DNA of 64,000 nucleotides from Alistipes communis (lineage in GTDB: Bacteria > Bacteroidota > Bacteroidia > Bacteroidales > Rikenellaceae), in NCBI RefSeq assembly GCF_006542665.1, contig NZ_AP019735.1, forward strand, positions 2,666,001 through 2,730,000. The letters are read 5' to 3'. A program made the position numbers and the translations under genes. Shown here piece after piece: positions 53,581-61,208 of this stretch; position 1 is the stretch's first letter, and each line of letters opens with the position of its first letter. The notes under the pieces are model-generated. The model made no database searches and was not told the origin of the DNA. It was given only the letters and a program-made list of their open reading frames with translations.

Positions 53581-54086
53581 TTCGATTCGGTTATTAAGGT
53601 CAGTTGTTGTATGTAGAGCGTCAGTGTGAGCTGCGTGCGGCGGGTACGGGGCCGTGTCGCGGTCTGCCACCCGGCCGACCGCAGGCGGCAGGCGGGCAGA
53701 CGCCGTTCGAGCGTCTCGACCGTGCGCAGCAACTCGGTGAACGGCCCAGTGAGCGTCAGCTGCGCCGTATGAATTTCGATCCCGTCCTGCCGCAGCGTCG
53801 TCACCGGCACATAGCCCGTCGCGCGTACGCCGGCGGGAGCGAAGCGCCGCACCGAGTCGAGCAGCCCGCCCGAGAGGATCAGTTCGGGGGCTTCGACGGC
53901 AGCCGGCACGGTCGCTCCGGTCGCCGGTGTCGTCGGGGCGAGCGCATCCAGCCGCCGTTCCAGCCGGCCGCACTCCCGCCACGCGCCGAAGGTATCGCTC
54001 AGGGCGAAATGCCACGCCGCCCACGGCAGGAGGAGGGCCAGCAGCCCCACGAGGCTGAGACCCCGGTATCTGTACGGTAGGTTCAT
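53577..54086 (-). CDS. GspM/PilO-like bitopic protein
   Basis: A 169-residue protein with a short cytoplasmic start, one membrane helix (LSLVGLLALLLPWAAWHFAL, ~10-29), a coiled-coil-like stretch (WRECGRLERRLDAL) and a ferredoxin-like periplasmic domain (IHTAQLTLTGPFTELLRTVETLERRLPACRL, TRRTQLTLTLYIQQL). This is the PilO/GspM plan. ATGA overlap with the L-like gene. Confidence 0.72.
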   Translation of the reverse strand: MNLPYRYRGLSLVGLLALLLPWAAWHFALSDTFGAWRECGRLERRLDALAPTTPATGATVPAAVEAPELILSGGLLDSVRRFAPAGVRATGYVPVTTLRQDGIEIHTAQLTLTGPFTELLRTVETLERRLPACRLRSAGWQTATRPRTRRTQLTLTLYIQQLTLITESK

Positions 54087-55018
54087 AGTCCGATCTCGAT
54101 GCGGAACACGAGCCGTTCGGCATCGCGTTCCCGTTCGACGTTCGTCAGTCGTACCGTGCGGCAGCACGCCGCCCCCGCGAGGCGCTCGACGAAGGTCGAG
54201 ACGTCGCCCGCCGCCGGAGCCGTGCCCGCGACGACAGCCGTCCGCTCCTGCCGCTGCAAGGGCTTCCCCGCCTCGAAACGCTTCGTGAGCGGTTCGACAG
54301 CAAGCCGCGTCAGTACGACCTGCGCCGGCACGGCCTCCGCAATGCGGTCGCACACGACGGCGCGGGATACTGCGGGACGTGCGGAGAACTCTGCCAGCAA
54401 GGCCCGCTGCCGGTCGGTAGCATCGGCTGCGGTCGAAGCCGTGCGTTCGCGCGCCGAGAGCTCCTTTTGCAAAGTCTGGCGGCGGGTGTTCAGCGACGGG
54501 GCGACGGCGGCATTGGCTGCCAGCAGGCAAAGAAAAAGTCCCAGCACCGGCAGTGCCGCCCGCCGCACGACGGCCTGCGCCAGCGACGAACCCTCGGCCG
54601 TCGGGCGGAGCAGCTGCCGCCAGCCGAGTCCTGCGAGAAGCTCCCCGGCCGCAGTATCGGGCGGCGCGGAGACCTCGATCCGCTGCGGATGGATGCCGGC
54701 CTCCGACAACTCGGTCAGCATTCCTTGCAGCCGCTCGCGCCGCACGAAGGCGATCCGGCCGTCGTGTTCACTCCACAGGAAGGTCGCCCTGTCGTCGCGC
54801 ACCCGCGCGGCGAGCTGCGAGTCGGCGGGCTTTACGATCGTGCCGTGGCCCGAGACCGTGACCACGGCGACCCCTTTGGCCACCGCCGCCGCGTCGTACA
54901 CCGTCTGCTGCGGTTCGCCGCCCATCTTGCAGCACCATGCCGCGATCGTATGGCCGTCGGATGTCAGCGTGACGTCCAACACCCAGACGGGGCCGAGGAT
55001 ATAAGGGAAAAGATTCAT
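54083..55018 (-). CDS. GspL-like (PilM/PilN-type) assembly protein
   Basis: A 311-residue protein. The cytoplasmic N-terminal ~150 residues resemble a reduced actin-like (PilM/GspL) domain. A membrane helix at ~155-175 (LPVLGLFLCLLAANAAVA) follows, then coiled coil (LNTRRQTLQKELSARERT) and a PilN-like domain (VSTFVERLAGAACCRTVRLTNVERERDAERLVFRIEI). This fused plan is that of GspL, which recruits GspE. The actin-like lobe is shorter than usual. Confidence 0.72.
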   Translation of the reverse strand: MNLFPYILGPVWVLDVTLTSDGHTIAAWCCKMGGEPQQTVYDAAAVAKGVAVVTVSGHGTIVKPADSQLAARVRDDRATFLWSEHDGRIAFVRRERLQGMLTELSEAGIHPQRIEVSAPPDTAAGELLAGLGWRQLLRPTAEGSSLAQAVVRRAALPVLGLFLCLLAANAAVAPSLNTRRQTLQKELSARERTASTAADATDRQRALLAEFSARPAVSRAVVCDRIAEAVPAQVVLTRLAVEPLTKRFEAGKPLQRQERTAVVAGTAPAAGDVSTFVERLAGAACCRTVRLTNVERERDAERLVFRIEIGL

Positions 55019-55284
55019 TTTTTATTTATTCTTTTATGTCCCTTTTGTTCCGGTAAAAAGGACGAAAAGATCGAGTACGGCGACATCCTTTCCACCTTTT
55101 CACACGAAAAGGTGGAGCCAAAAGTGTCCGCAAGGCACCTCCGCCGGAATCGAACGACGGTTCTTACTGAGCGGGCACGAAAGACTGCGCTGTTTCGCAC
55201 ACCCGCTCCGGGCGTTCGAACCGTCGTTCGATTTGCGTCCGTCTCCGGTGCAATGCGGATCATGGGATCGTATTGATTTTAATC
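55019..55284. other. Hairpin-rich gap inside the T2SS-like operon
   Basis: 266 non-coding bp interrupt genes that otherwise overlap. They hold a 10-bp stem ccaccttttc ACAC gaaaaggtgg (55091-55114) and a perfect 15-bp inverted repeat atcgaacgacggttc (55149-55163) / gaaccgtcgttcgat (55218-55232), with further pairing inside. It may be a REP-like insertion, an RNA stability element or an attenuator that sets the ratio of secretin to platform proteins. Confidence 0.65.
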
Positions 55285-57243
55285 TCATTCTACGACCGTG
55301 GGTTTGATGAAGATATTGAGCGTACGTTCGACCTTGTTGCGCTTCTCCTTGCCGAAGAACCACTTGATGACGGGCACGCGCGCCAGGAACGGCACACCGC
55401 GCGAGGAGTTCTCCATCGTGTTGCGGTCCAGGCCGCCCAGGAGTACCATCTCCTCGTTCTGCACCTTGACGATCGACTTGAAGCTCCGCGTGGCCGTCCC
55501 CGGCGGAGCGTCCTCGACGTTTCGGTCGGTGAACTCCGTCTGCTCGAACTCGATTTCGAGGGTGATCTGCCGATCTTCCGACATGTAGGGCGTGACCTTG
55601 ATCGAGAGGTTCGCATCGACCGACTTCCACTGGTAGGACTCCGACGAGATGGGGTTCTGCGTGCCGTAGTAGTTGTTCTGCACCTCCTTGTAGTACTGCG
55701 TCTCGCCGCTGGTGAGTGTCGCCTCGTGGCCGTTCAGGGTCGAGAGCTTCGGCGTGGAGAGCAGACGCACCACCCCGTCCTCCTCCAAGGCTTGCAGGCT
55801 CAGGTAGAAGTTCGGCGTCACGCGCCCCAGATTCACCGTGCCCCGGATGCGTCCGAGCAGATCGTTCACCGCATTCGCTCCGAAAGTCATCTCCACGCCC
55901 GGCGAAAGCGTTCCGGAGGTCTTCACCGCTTTGTCGCCCACGCCGGCCCCCAGACCGATCTCGTGGATCCTGCTCTTCGTGACGTCGGCGATCAGGATCT
56001 CCATCGTCACCATCGGAACGGGTTTGTCCACCGAGCGCAGGAAGGTCTCCACACGCGCCACGTCGCGCCGGTCGCCTGACAGGATCAGGGCGTTCAGATC
56101 GGGGAAGGTCTTCACCGCGACGTTCTGTTTCAGCGCCTCGGGGATGATCTCCTCGACCTTCGACACGGAGCGGTAGACGAGCGGAAGGACCGTCGCCGAC
56201 GAGAGACCGTCCGACGCGGCCGCTCCGAAGATCCAGATGCCCCGTTCGGTGTAATAGCTGTACGGCGAACCTTTGAGCAGCACCGAGAGCAGCGTCTCGA
56301 AATCCGTCCCGTCCACCCAGACGCCCGCCGTGAGGTTCACCGGCGACTGGAAGTAGTAGTTCAGCTCCAACTCGTCGCACAGGTCGAGAATCACGTCCTG
56401 CACGTTGCCCCGCGCGATGCGGGCCGTGATGCGCCCCAGCGAGTCCACACGCAGTTCGTTGGGCGTGAACTGCCGCCGCCGCATATAGGCGGGGCCTGCG
56501 GACGCCTTGCCGCCCTGCGCGGCCGGCTCCTCGCGCCACAGCGTCCACACGTCCTGCGCATCCCGTTCGGCAAGCAGACCGTTGACCGCGGCGAGCGTCC
56601 GCAGCGCGTCGTCGAAAGGCATACGACGCACGTAGCCCGAGACCTTGCAGTCGTACAAAGGTTCGGGGACGATGACGTTGCGCGCAGAGAGCCGTGCGAT
56701 CTTCTTCGCCACGTCGATCAGACGTTCGCCGCGCAGGTCGTACGTGAGCGTCGTGTCGGCGGCCGCGTAGGCGACGTCGGGATCGGGCGCCGGAACCGTC
56801 GGCGCTGCCGCCGGAAAGATCGAGAGGATGTTGCCCGACGCGGCCACGTCCAACCGATACTCGCGGCAGAGAAAGCGTATCAGATCGTCCACACGGGCCC
56901 TGCGGAAGTTGCACGACACGGGGATGTTCTCCACGCTGCGCACCGACACGTTCACGCCGCTGGCGCGCGCGATATTGCGCAGCAGCTCCGACAGCGACAA
57001 CCGGCCCGACGTGACGTCAACCTCCCGCCGGAACGTCGAGTCCCGCCCGACGAGTGCCGCCAATTCCGAGTCGATACGCGACAGACGCAAAGAGTCGGGG
57101 TCGGACGGCGGATTCGGTGCAACCGTCCGATGGAGCGAATCCGAAGACGGGTTCACACCAGCGGGTATTTCGGCCCGCTGTGCCGGACAGAGCACAGGCA
57201 GGATGCAAAGAAGTAAAAACGCAAGCGTGTATCGTCGTTTCAT
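55285..57243 (-). CDS. gspD: Secretin GspD
   Basis: A 652-residue outer-membrane channel protein. Signal peptide (MKRRYTLAFLLLCILPVLCPAQ), N0/N1-type ring domains (SLSELLRNIARASGVNVSVRSVENIPVSCNF; VTLTYDLRGERLIDVAKKIARL), further N domains, and the C-terminal secretin core (VTMEILIADVTKSRIHEIGLG, LSTPKLSTLNGHEATLTSGE, NEEMVLLGGLDR, VPFLARVPVIKWFFG, LNIFIKPTVV). Its position 9 nt after gspE and the co-encoded platform proteins favour a T2SS or type IV pilus system. No S-domain is apparent at the C-terminus. Confidence 0.92.
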   Translation of the reverse strand: MKRRYTLAFLLLCILPVLCPAQRAEIPAGVNPSSDSLHRTVAPNPPSDPDSLRLSRIDSELAALVGRDSTFRREVDVTSGRLSLSELLRNIARASGVNVSVRSVENIPVSCNFRRARVDDLIRFLCREYRLDVAASGNILSIFPAAAPTVPAPDPDVAYAAADTTLTYDLRGERLIDVAKKIARLSARNVIVPEPLYDCKVSGYVRRMPFDDALRTLAAVNGLLAERDAQDVWTLWREEPAAQGGKASAGPAYMRRRQFTPNELRVDSLGRITARIARGNVQDVILDLCDELELNYYFQSPVNLTAGVWVDGTDFETLLSVLLKGSPYSYYTERGIWIFGAAASDGLSSATVLPLVYRSVSKVEEIIPEALKQNVAVKTFPDLNALILSGDRRDVARVETFLRSVDKPVPMVTMEILIADVTKSRIHEIGLGAGVGDKAVKTSGTLSPGVEMTFGANAVNDLLGRIRGTVNLGRVTPNFYLSLQALEEDGVVRLLSTPKLSTLNGHEATLTSGETQYYKEVQNNYYGTQNPISSESYQWKSVDANLSIKVTPYMSEDRQITLEIEFEQTEFTDRNVEDAPPGTATRSFKSIVKVQNEEMVLLGGLDRNTMENSSRGVPFLARVPVIKWFFGKEKRNKVERTLNIFIKPTVVE

Positions 57244-57252
57244 AGGCTTGGA

Positions 57253-58680
57253 TCAGTAGTTCAACAGGGGTATCACTTCGTCGAGAGAGGTCTCGCCGCG
57301 TCGGAAGAGGTCGACGACGGCATCGCGCAGCGACGGTATGCCGCGTTCGGCCAGCAGCGGTGCGACGTCGGTGCGGCCGGAGCGTACGGCAGCCGCCAGC
57401 TCGTCGTCCATCGGGATCACCTCGTAGACCGCCCGCCGGCCTGCATAGCCCGTGTAGAAACAGCGTTCGCAACCCACGGGTTCGCAATAGCGGTCGATCG
57501 CGACGTCGGGCAGCAGGCGCCGCACTTCATCGGTCGCCTCCGCGTGGCGTTTGCAGTGGGGACAGAGCAGGCGCGCGAGACGCTGCGCGACGGTCATTAC
57601 CAACGTATCGGCCACCAGGTACGGGTGTACGCCCATATCCGACAGACGGGCTACGGCGCCCCAGGCCGTGTTGGTGTGGATCGTCGAGAAGAGCAGGTGT
57701 CCCGTCAGCGACGACCGCACGGCCATCTCGGCCGTCGCCCCGTCGCGGATCTCACCCAGCATGATGATGTCGGGGTCCTGCCGCAGGAAAGTACGCAGTG
57801 CGGCGGTGAACGTAAGGCCGATCTCCTCCTTGAGCTGCACTTGATTGACCCCTTCGAGCGTGTACTCGATCGGATCCTCGATCGTGAGGATGTTGTCCGT
57901 CAGGGCGTTCAGCCGCCGCAGCGTGGCGTAGAGCGTCGTGCTCTTGCCCGAGCCCGTAGGGCCGCAGATCAGCACCATGCCGAAGGGCCGCGCGATGGCG
58001 CGGCAGTAGTCCTCGTACTGCCTTGCGGAGAAGCCGAGGTTGCGCAGTTCCAGCAGCTCGACGCGGCGGGTCAGCAGGCGCAGCACGATCTTCTCGCCGT
58101 AGATCGTCGGCAGCGTCGAGACGCGCACGTCGAACTTCTCGCCGTCGCGGTCGTAGCCGATGCGCCCGTCCTGCGGCAGCCGTTTTTCGGAGATGTCGAG
58201 CGAGGCGAGGATCTTGATCTGGTTTACAAGCGGCATGTACTGTGCCCGCTCGACGACGTAACGCTCGGCGAGCTTGCCGTCGATGCGCATACGGATGCGG
58301 CAGCGCTGTTCGTAGGGTTCGAGATGGATGTCGCTGGCGTTGTCGCGCAGCGCCTCGCCCACCAGCGCGAAGAGGAACTGCCGCCCCTGTCCGATCTCGG
58401 CCGTGCGGCCCGCGGCGGCGCTTGCCGTCTGTGCTCCGGGGCGGTAATGTTGCAGCAAAAGCCGTTGCAGGTCATCGGCGGCGATCGGCACGACTTCGAC
58501 CTGCCAGCCGTAGAGTACCTCCAACTCCTCGGCAGCGGCCGTGTAGTCATGTCCCGTCTCGCCGTAGCAGCGTATCCTGCCCGCCTCGCGTGCGAACGGC
58601 ACGAGGCGGTACTCGGCGGCCTCCTGCGCCGTGAGCAGGCGGAGGATCTCCGTGGGGATATGTGTCGGGGTTACAGCCAT
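57253..58680 (-). CDS. gspE: GspE-type assembly ATPase
   Basis: A 475-residue hexameric ATPase. An N1E-like domain lies at ~1-80. Walker A GPTGSGKST is at 240-248, with Asp-box EDPIEYTLEGVNQVQ, Walker B DIIMLGEIRDGATAEMA, His-box LLFSTIHTN and a tetracysteine zinc module (CPHC ... CERC) between ~375 and 415, as in GspE/PilB. The start is ATG 58680, overlapping the peptidase gene by 10 nt. The longer upstream frame is the other gene read in a wrong frame. Confidence 0.95.
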   Translation of the reverse strand: MAVTPTHIPTEILRLLTAQEAAEYRLVPFAREAGRIRCYGETGHDYTAAAEELEVLYGWQVEVVPIAADDLQRLLLQHYRPGAQTASAAAGRTAEIGQGRQFLFALVGEALRDNASDIHLEPYEQRCRIRMRIDGKLAERYVVERAQYMPLVNQIKILASLDISEKRLPQDGRIGYDRDGEKFDVRVSTLPTIYGEKIVLRLLTRRVELLELRNLGFSARQYEDYCRAIARPFGMVLICGPTGSGKSTTLYATLRRLNALTDNILTIEDPIEYTLEGVNQVQLKEEIGLTFTAALRTFLRQDPDIIMLGEIRDGATAEMAVRSSLTGHLLFSTIHTNTAWGAVARLSDMGVHPYLVADTLVMTVAQRLARLLCPHCKRHAEATDEVRRLLPDVAIDRYCEPVGCERCFYTGYAGRRAVYEVIPMDDELAAAVRSGRTDVAPLLAERGIPSLRDAVVDLFRRGETSLDEVIPLLNY

Positions 58681-59135
58681 AAGCGGAGGAATTGAAGGGC
58701 GGCCCAGCCGATGAGCACAATGCCGGCTGCGCCGACGAAGGGGATCGTGCGACGACGACGGCCGCAGCAGACCCACCAGAGGAGGGCGACGACGCAGGCG
58801 GCGATCAGAAACCGCAGAAACTCCGTCGGTGCGAACAGGGGTGCGACGGCAAGCAGGAAGAGAACGTCGCCGGCACCGAATGCGTGCCGCACAGACAGCC
58901 GCCGCAGGCGGAGGTAGCCGAAGAGAGCCGTTCCCGATAAAAGGAGCAGCGCGGCATTGCCTGCCGTTTGCAGCAACATCGTCCGCCAACCGAGCGTGTG
59001 CCAGCTCACCCCGACAGAGACCGTCCCCAGCACCGCCAGCCACGACGCGTCCACCCGTCGCGTGCGGAAATCGTCGCGGGCCAGTACAGCGGCAGGCACG
59101 AGCAGCAAAAGGTAGGGATAGGGAGCAGGGAACAT
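58671..59135 (-). CDS. gspO: Short prepilin peptidase (A24 type)
   Basis: A 154-residue membrane protease with the two catalytic aspartates: D21 in ARDDFRTRRV and D89 in the GAGD motif of HAFGAGDVLFLLA. It lacks the N-terminal methyltransferase domain with cysteines found in PilD/GspO, so it is a TadV/CpaA-sized form. It would process the four pseudopilins encoded beside it. Confidence 0.88.
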   Translation of the reverse strand: MFPAPYPYLLLLVPAAVLARDDFRTRRVDASWLAVLGTVSVGVSWHTLGWRTMLLQTAGNAALLLLSGTALFGYLRLRRLSVRHAFGAGDVLFLLAVAPLFAPTEFLRFLIAACVVALLWWVCCGRRRRTIPFVGAAGIVLIGWAALQFLRLWL

Positions 59136-59243
59136 CGGAGGGCTGTTAGAGGGTATTCGGGATTCGGTTTTTCGAGATCGGCAATACGGGATAGCTGCGT
59201 ATGAAAGCGGGTGCAGGCAGATACCTTGCCCCGCGGCGGCCGG

Positions 59244-59663
59244 TCAATCCTTGACCGTCTCGCGCAGATTTTTATCCTGGTCGATCTCCCAGACATTATA
59301 AACTCCGTCGCCGTCGAAATCCACGACGGCAGTCGCCGTGGCGCGGAATCCGTGCTCCGTCGCCTCGACGATCTCGACGAGGTAGTTGGCCTGACCGCCG
59401 TCGGTCACCAGCCGTGACTGCTCGAAGCCCAGCTCGTCCAACGATGACGAATAGCGCGAATACGTGTAGAAATTCGACCGCTGCAACGTATGCAGGTAGG
59501 TAAGCTGCTGCTGAGCTTCGGTGGCCTTGGCTCGCGAGATCAACGGCATCAGATTCGGCAGCGCGATCAGCACCAGAATACCGATGATGACCAGCACGAC
59601 CAACAGTTCGGGCAGCGAAAAGCCGCGGAGACGACGACACGGATAAAAAGACAATGTTTGCAT
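59244..59663 (-). CDS. gspG: GspG-type major pseudopilin
   Basis: A 139-residue protein with a type III prepilin signal: cleavage after G14, then FSLPELLVVLVIIGILVLIALPNLMPLI with Glu at +5. The C-terminus contains DFDGDGVYNVWEIDQDKN, a likely calcium-binding loop as in GspG. It is first in the operon, with a promoter at 59684-59691 and a leader of about 20 nt. Confidence 0.92.
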   Translation of the reverse strand: MQTLSFYPCRRLRGFSLPELLVVLVIIGILVLIALPNLMPLISRAKATEAQQQLTYLHTLQRSNFYTYSRYSSSLDELGFEQSRLVTDGGQANYLVEIVEATEHGFRATATAVVDFDGDGVYNVWEIDQDKNLRETVKD

Positions 59664-59683
59664 AGACGGTGTTCGTTTGCAAA

Positions 59684-59691
59684 CAAAGATA
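59684..59691 (-). promoter_or_regulatory. Promoter of the T2SS-like operon
   Basis: The minus strand reads TATCTTTG. Directly downstream is the 10-bp palindrome gtttgcaaac (59675-59684), which overlaps the probable start of transcription and could be an operator. Confidence 0.65.
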
Positions 59692-59699
59692 AGGTGGCT

Positions 59700-60134
59700 T
59701 TTGATTGATTTTTCGAAGAATATACCTTACATTTTAATGCATAAACACCTGAATATTAATATGTTGATGAAAAATAATCTATACATACGCCTTTCACTTG
59801 TTTTTACCTTGTTCTGCCCTGTACATAATTCGGGAAAACCTGATGACTGTTCGAGGAATAGCTGCCATGAAAAAGGACTTCGACATAGAGGTCCAAGACA
59901 TAATGAAAGTATGGGATTATTGATGCGTTACGGCAAAGAAATTCTTAAAACCGATTGCCAGCATAGGTGCCATACACGTTATAATTCTGAGGATCGATTC
60001 CTATAACAAACCGAAAAAACGCGACGAAGGATCAGTAAAGTAAAATAGAATATGATGCATGAAGATTTATCGGTTGTTGACACCGGATAACCCCGATATG
60101 TCTTATTCGAAAATGATAAAATCTGACATATACC
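59700..60134. other. Intergenic stretch, no convincing gene
   Basis: AT-rich DNA with a short plus-strand frame whose ATG near 59761 starts a signal-peptide-like MLMKNNLYIRLSLVFTLFCP but then turns into low-quality sequence. A separate short in-frame MKKDFDIEVQDIMKVWDY ends at about 59923. Either could be a remnant of a small secreted peptide gene. Neither is supported further. Confidence 0.4.
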
Positions 60135-60671
60135 TCAGTCTCCGCCGACAGATTTAGTCACATTTACGATCTTTGCTTTTATCCGGTGATGTTTCACGTA
60201 GATCGACCCGACCTTTCCGACCCGGAAAATAACACATAATGCCCGATTCGAGAATCCCGCTTCCATCAGACATAGAAATTCCTTTTCTGCCGGTGTCAAG
60301 TTGCTCCGGCGATGTCTTCGACAGTCGGACAAACGTAACGAATCATTTACGATATGATAATTCGAAAGCCGCTTAACAGATGCAAGCTCCTTGCAACGTG
60401 TATGAAATGAAACAGGATCATTGTTATATAAGTACAACAAATCCAGCCACTCCTCGATATAACGCAATCTGTTTCGTGCCAAGAGTTCGGCTTGCCGTCG
60501 TTGCTGCCATAAACGGTAAAGAATACCTGCCTGCAACATAATTATGGCACACAATATGAAAATCATAGTGCATACAATTTGTCGTCTCGAAAAAGTATGC
60601 ACGGACTCTTTGTTTGCCCCAACTCCGGTGACCAAACCATATAGCAGCAAGCGAAGAGCCGTGCATAACAC
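60135..60671 (-). CDS. Membrane LuxR-type regulator, possibly N-terminally truncated
   Basis: A 178-residue protein: one membrane helix (TMIFILCAIIMLQAGILYRLW), a short cytoplasmic helical region, and a C-terminal LuxR-like helix-turn-helix (LTPAEKEFLCLMEAGFSNRALCVIFRVGKVGSIYVKHHRIKAKI). Such HTH domains end the DUF6377/TPR sensor regulators of Bacteroidetes, whose long periplasmic TPR part would normally precede the helix. Here it is absent, so this may be a fragment or a minimal regulator. It lies divergent to the third Rhs locus. Confidence 0.6.
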   Translation of the reverse strand: MLCTALRLLLYGLVTGVGANKESVHTFSRRQIVCTMIFILCAIIMLQAGILYRLWQQRRQAELLARNRLRYIEEWLDLLYLYNNDPVSFHTRCKELASVKRLSNYHIVNDSLRLSDCRRHRRSNLTPAEKEFLCLMEAGFSNRALCVIFRVGKVGSIYVKHHRIKAKIVNVTKSVGGD

Positions 60672-61208
60672 GATTCTCTCGCTGTCTACCGCTATAATGA
60701 AATTGGTCTTTGAGTTGTGAGCAGACAGAGAAAACCCGATAATAATTATCGTCTATTTCAAAGATAGAAATTATTGTACAATCCGGCAAATTATTAGCTG
60801 GAATTTTTATTTTTTCCTGCCTTATACAATCATTTGCATAAGTCGCTATTGTGACATCTCATTATTCTTATGAAAATCGATCGAAGAGCTATTTCGATCG
60901 ATTTTTATTTATTGTATTATACATTAAGCACTTATACGCTTTACTTATTGTTTAGCTCCTATTGTACTTATTATCAATAGATTGCGATTTTACTTCTGGA
61001 ATGAAATTCCGTTGATAAGATTATATTTTTGATTTCTATTGATAATCAGAAATTTAACAAGCAACGTGTAATATATACATTATGCCGTTTGAACAAACGG
61101 AGTCGAAATATGTATTTTAATTTTGTTACATCGGCATATGCTCGGCATTCCGAGCGGTTCAGACCGCCACGATCATATTTTCATAAACTATCAAACACTA
61201 ACCTTATT
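60672..61208. other. AT-rich upstream region of Rhs locus 3
   Basis: No gene. It holds long A/T tracts, a perfect inverted repeat ccgttt GAAC aaacgg at 61085-61100, and a second imperfect dyad (gcggttcagaccgc, 61159-61172). The possible promoter at 61118-61125 lies between the two. Confidence 0.5.
61118..61125 (+). promoter_or_regulatory. Possible -7 box of Rhs locus 3
   Basis: TAATTTTG matches TAnnTTTG, 83 nt before the start codon. The TTTG in the ccgttt/aaacgg dyad is 26 nt upstream, longer than the usual ~20. Confidence 0.45.

Noticed and set aside
59761..60006. Small secreted protein MLMKNNLYIRLSLVFTLFCP...
   Set aside because: It has a signal-like start only. The remainder is low-complexity basic sequence without homology-like features, and an alternative frame gives an equally weak short peptide.
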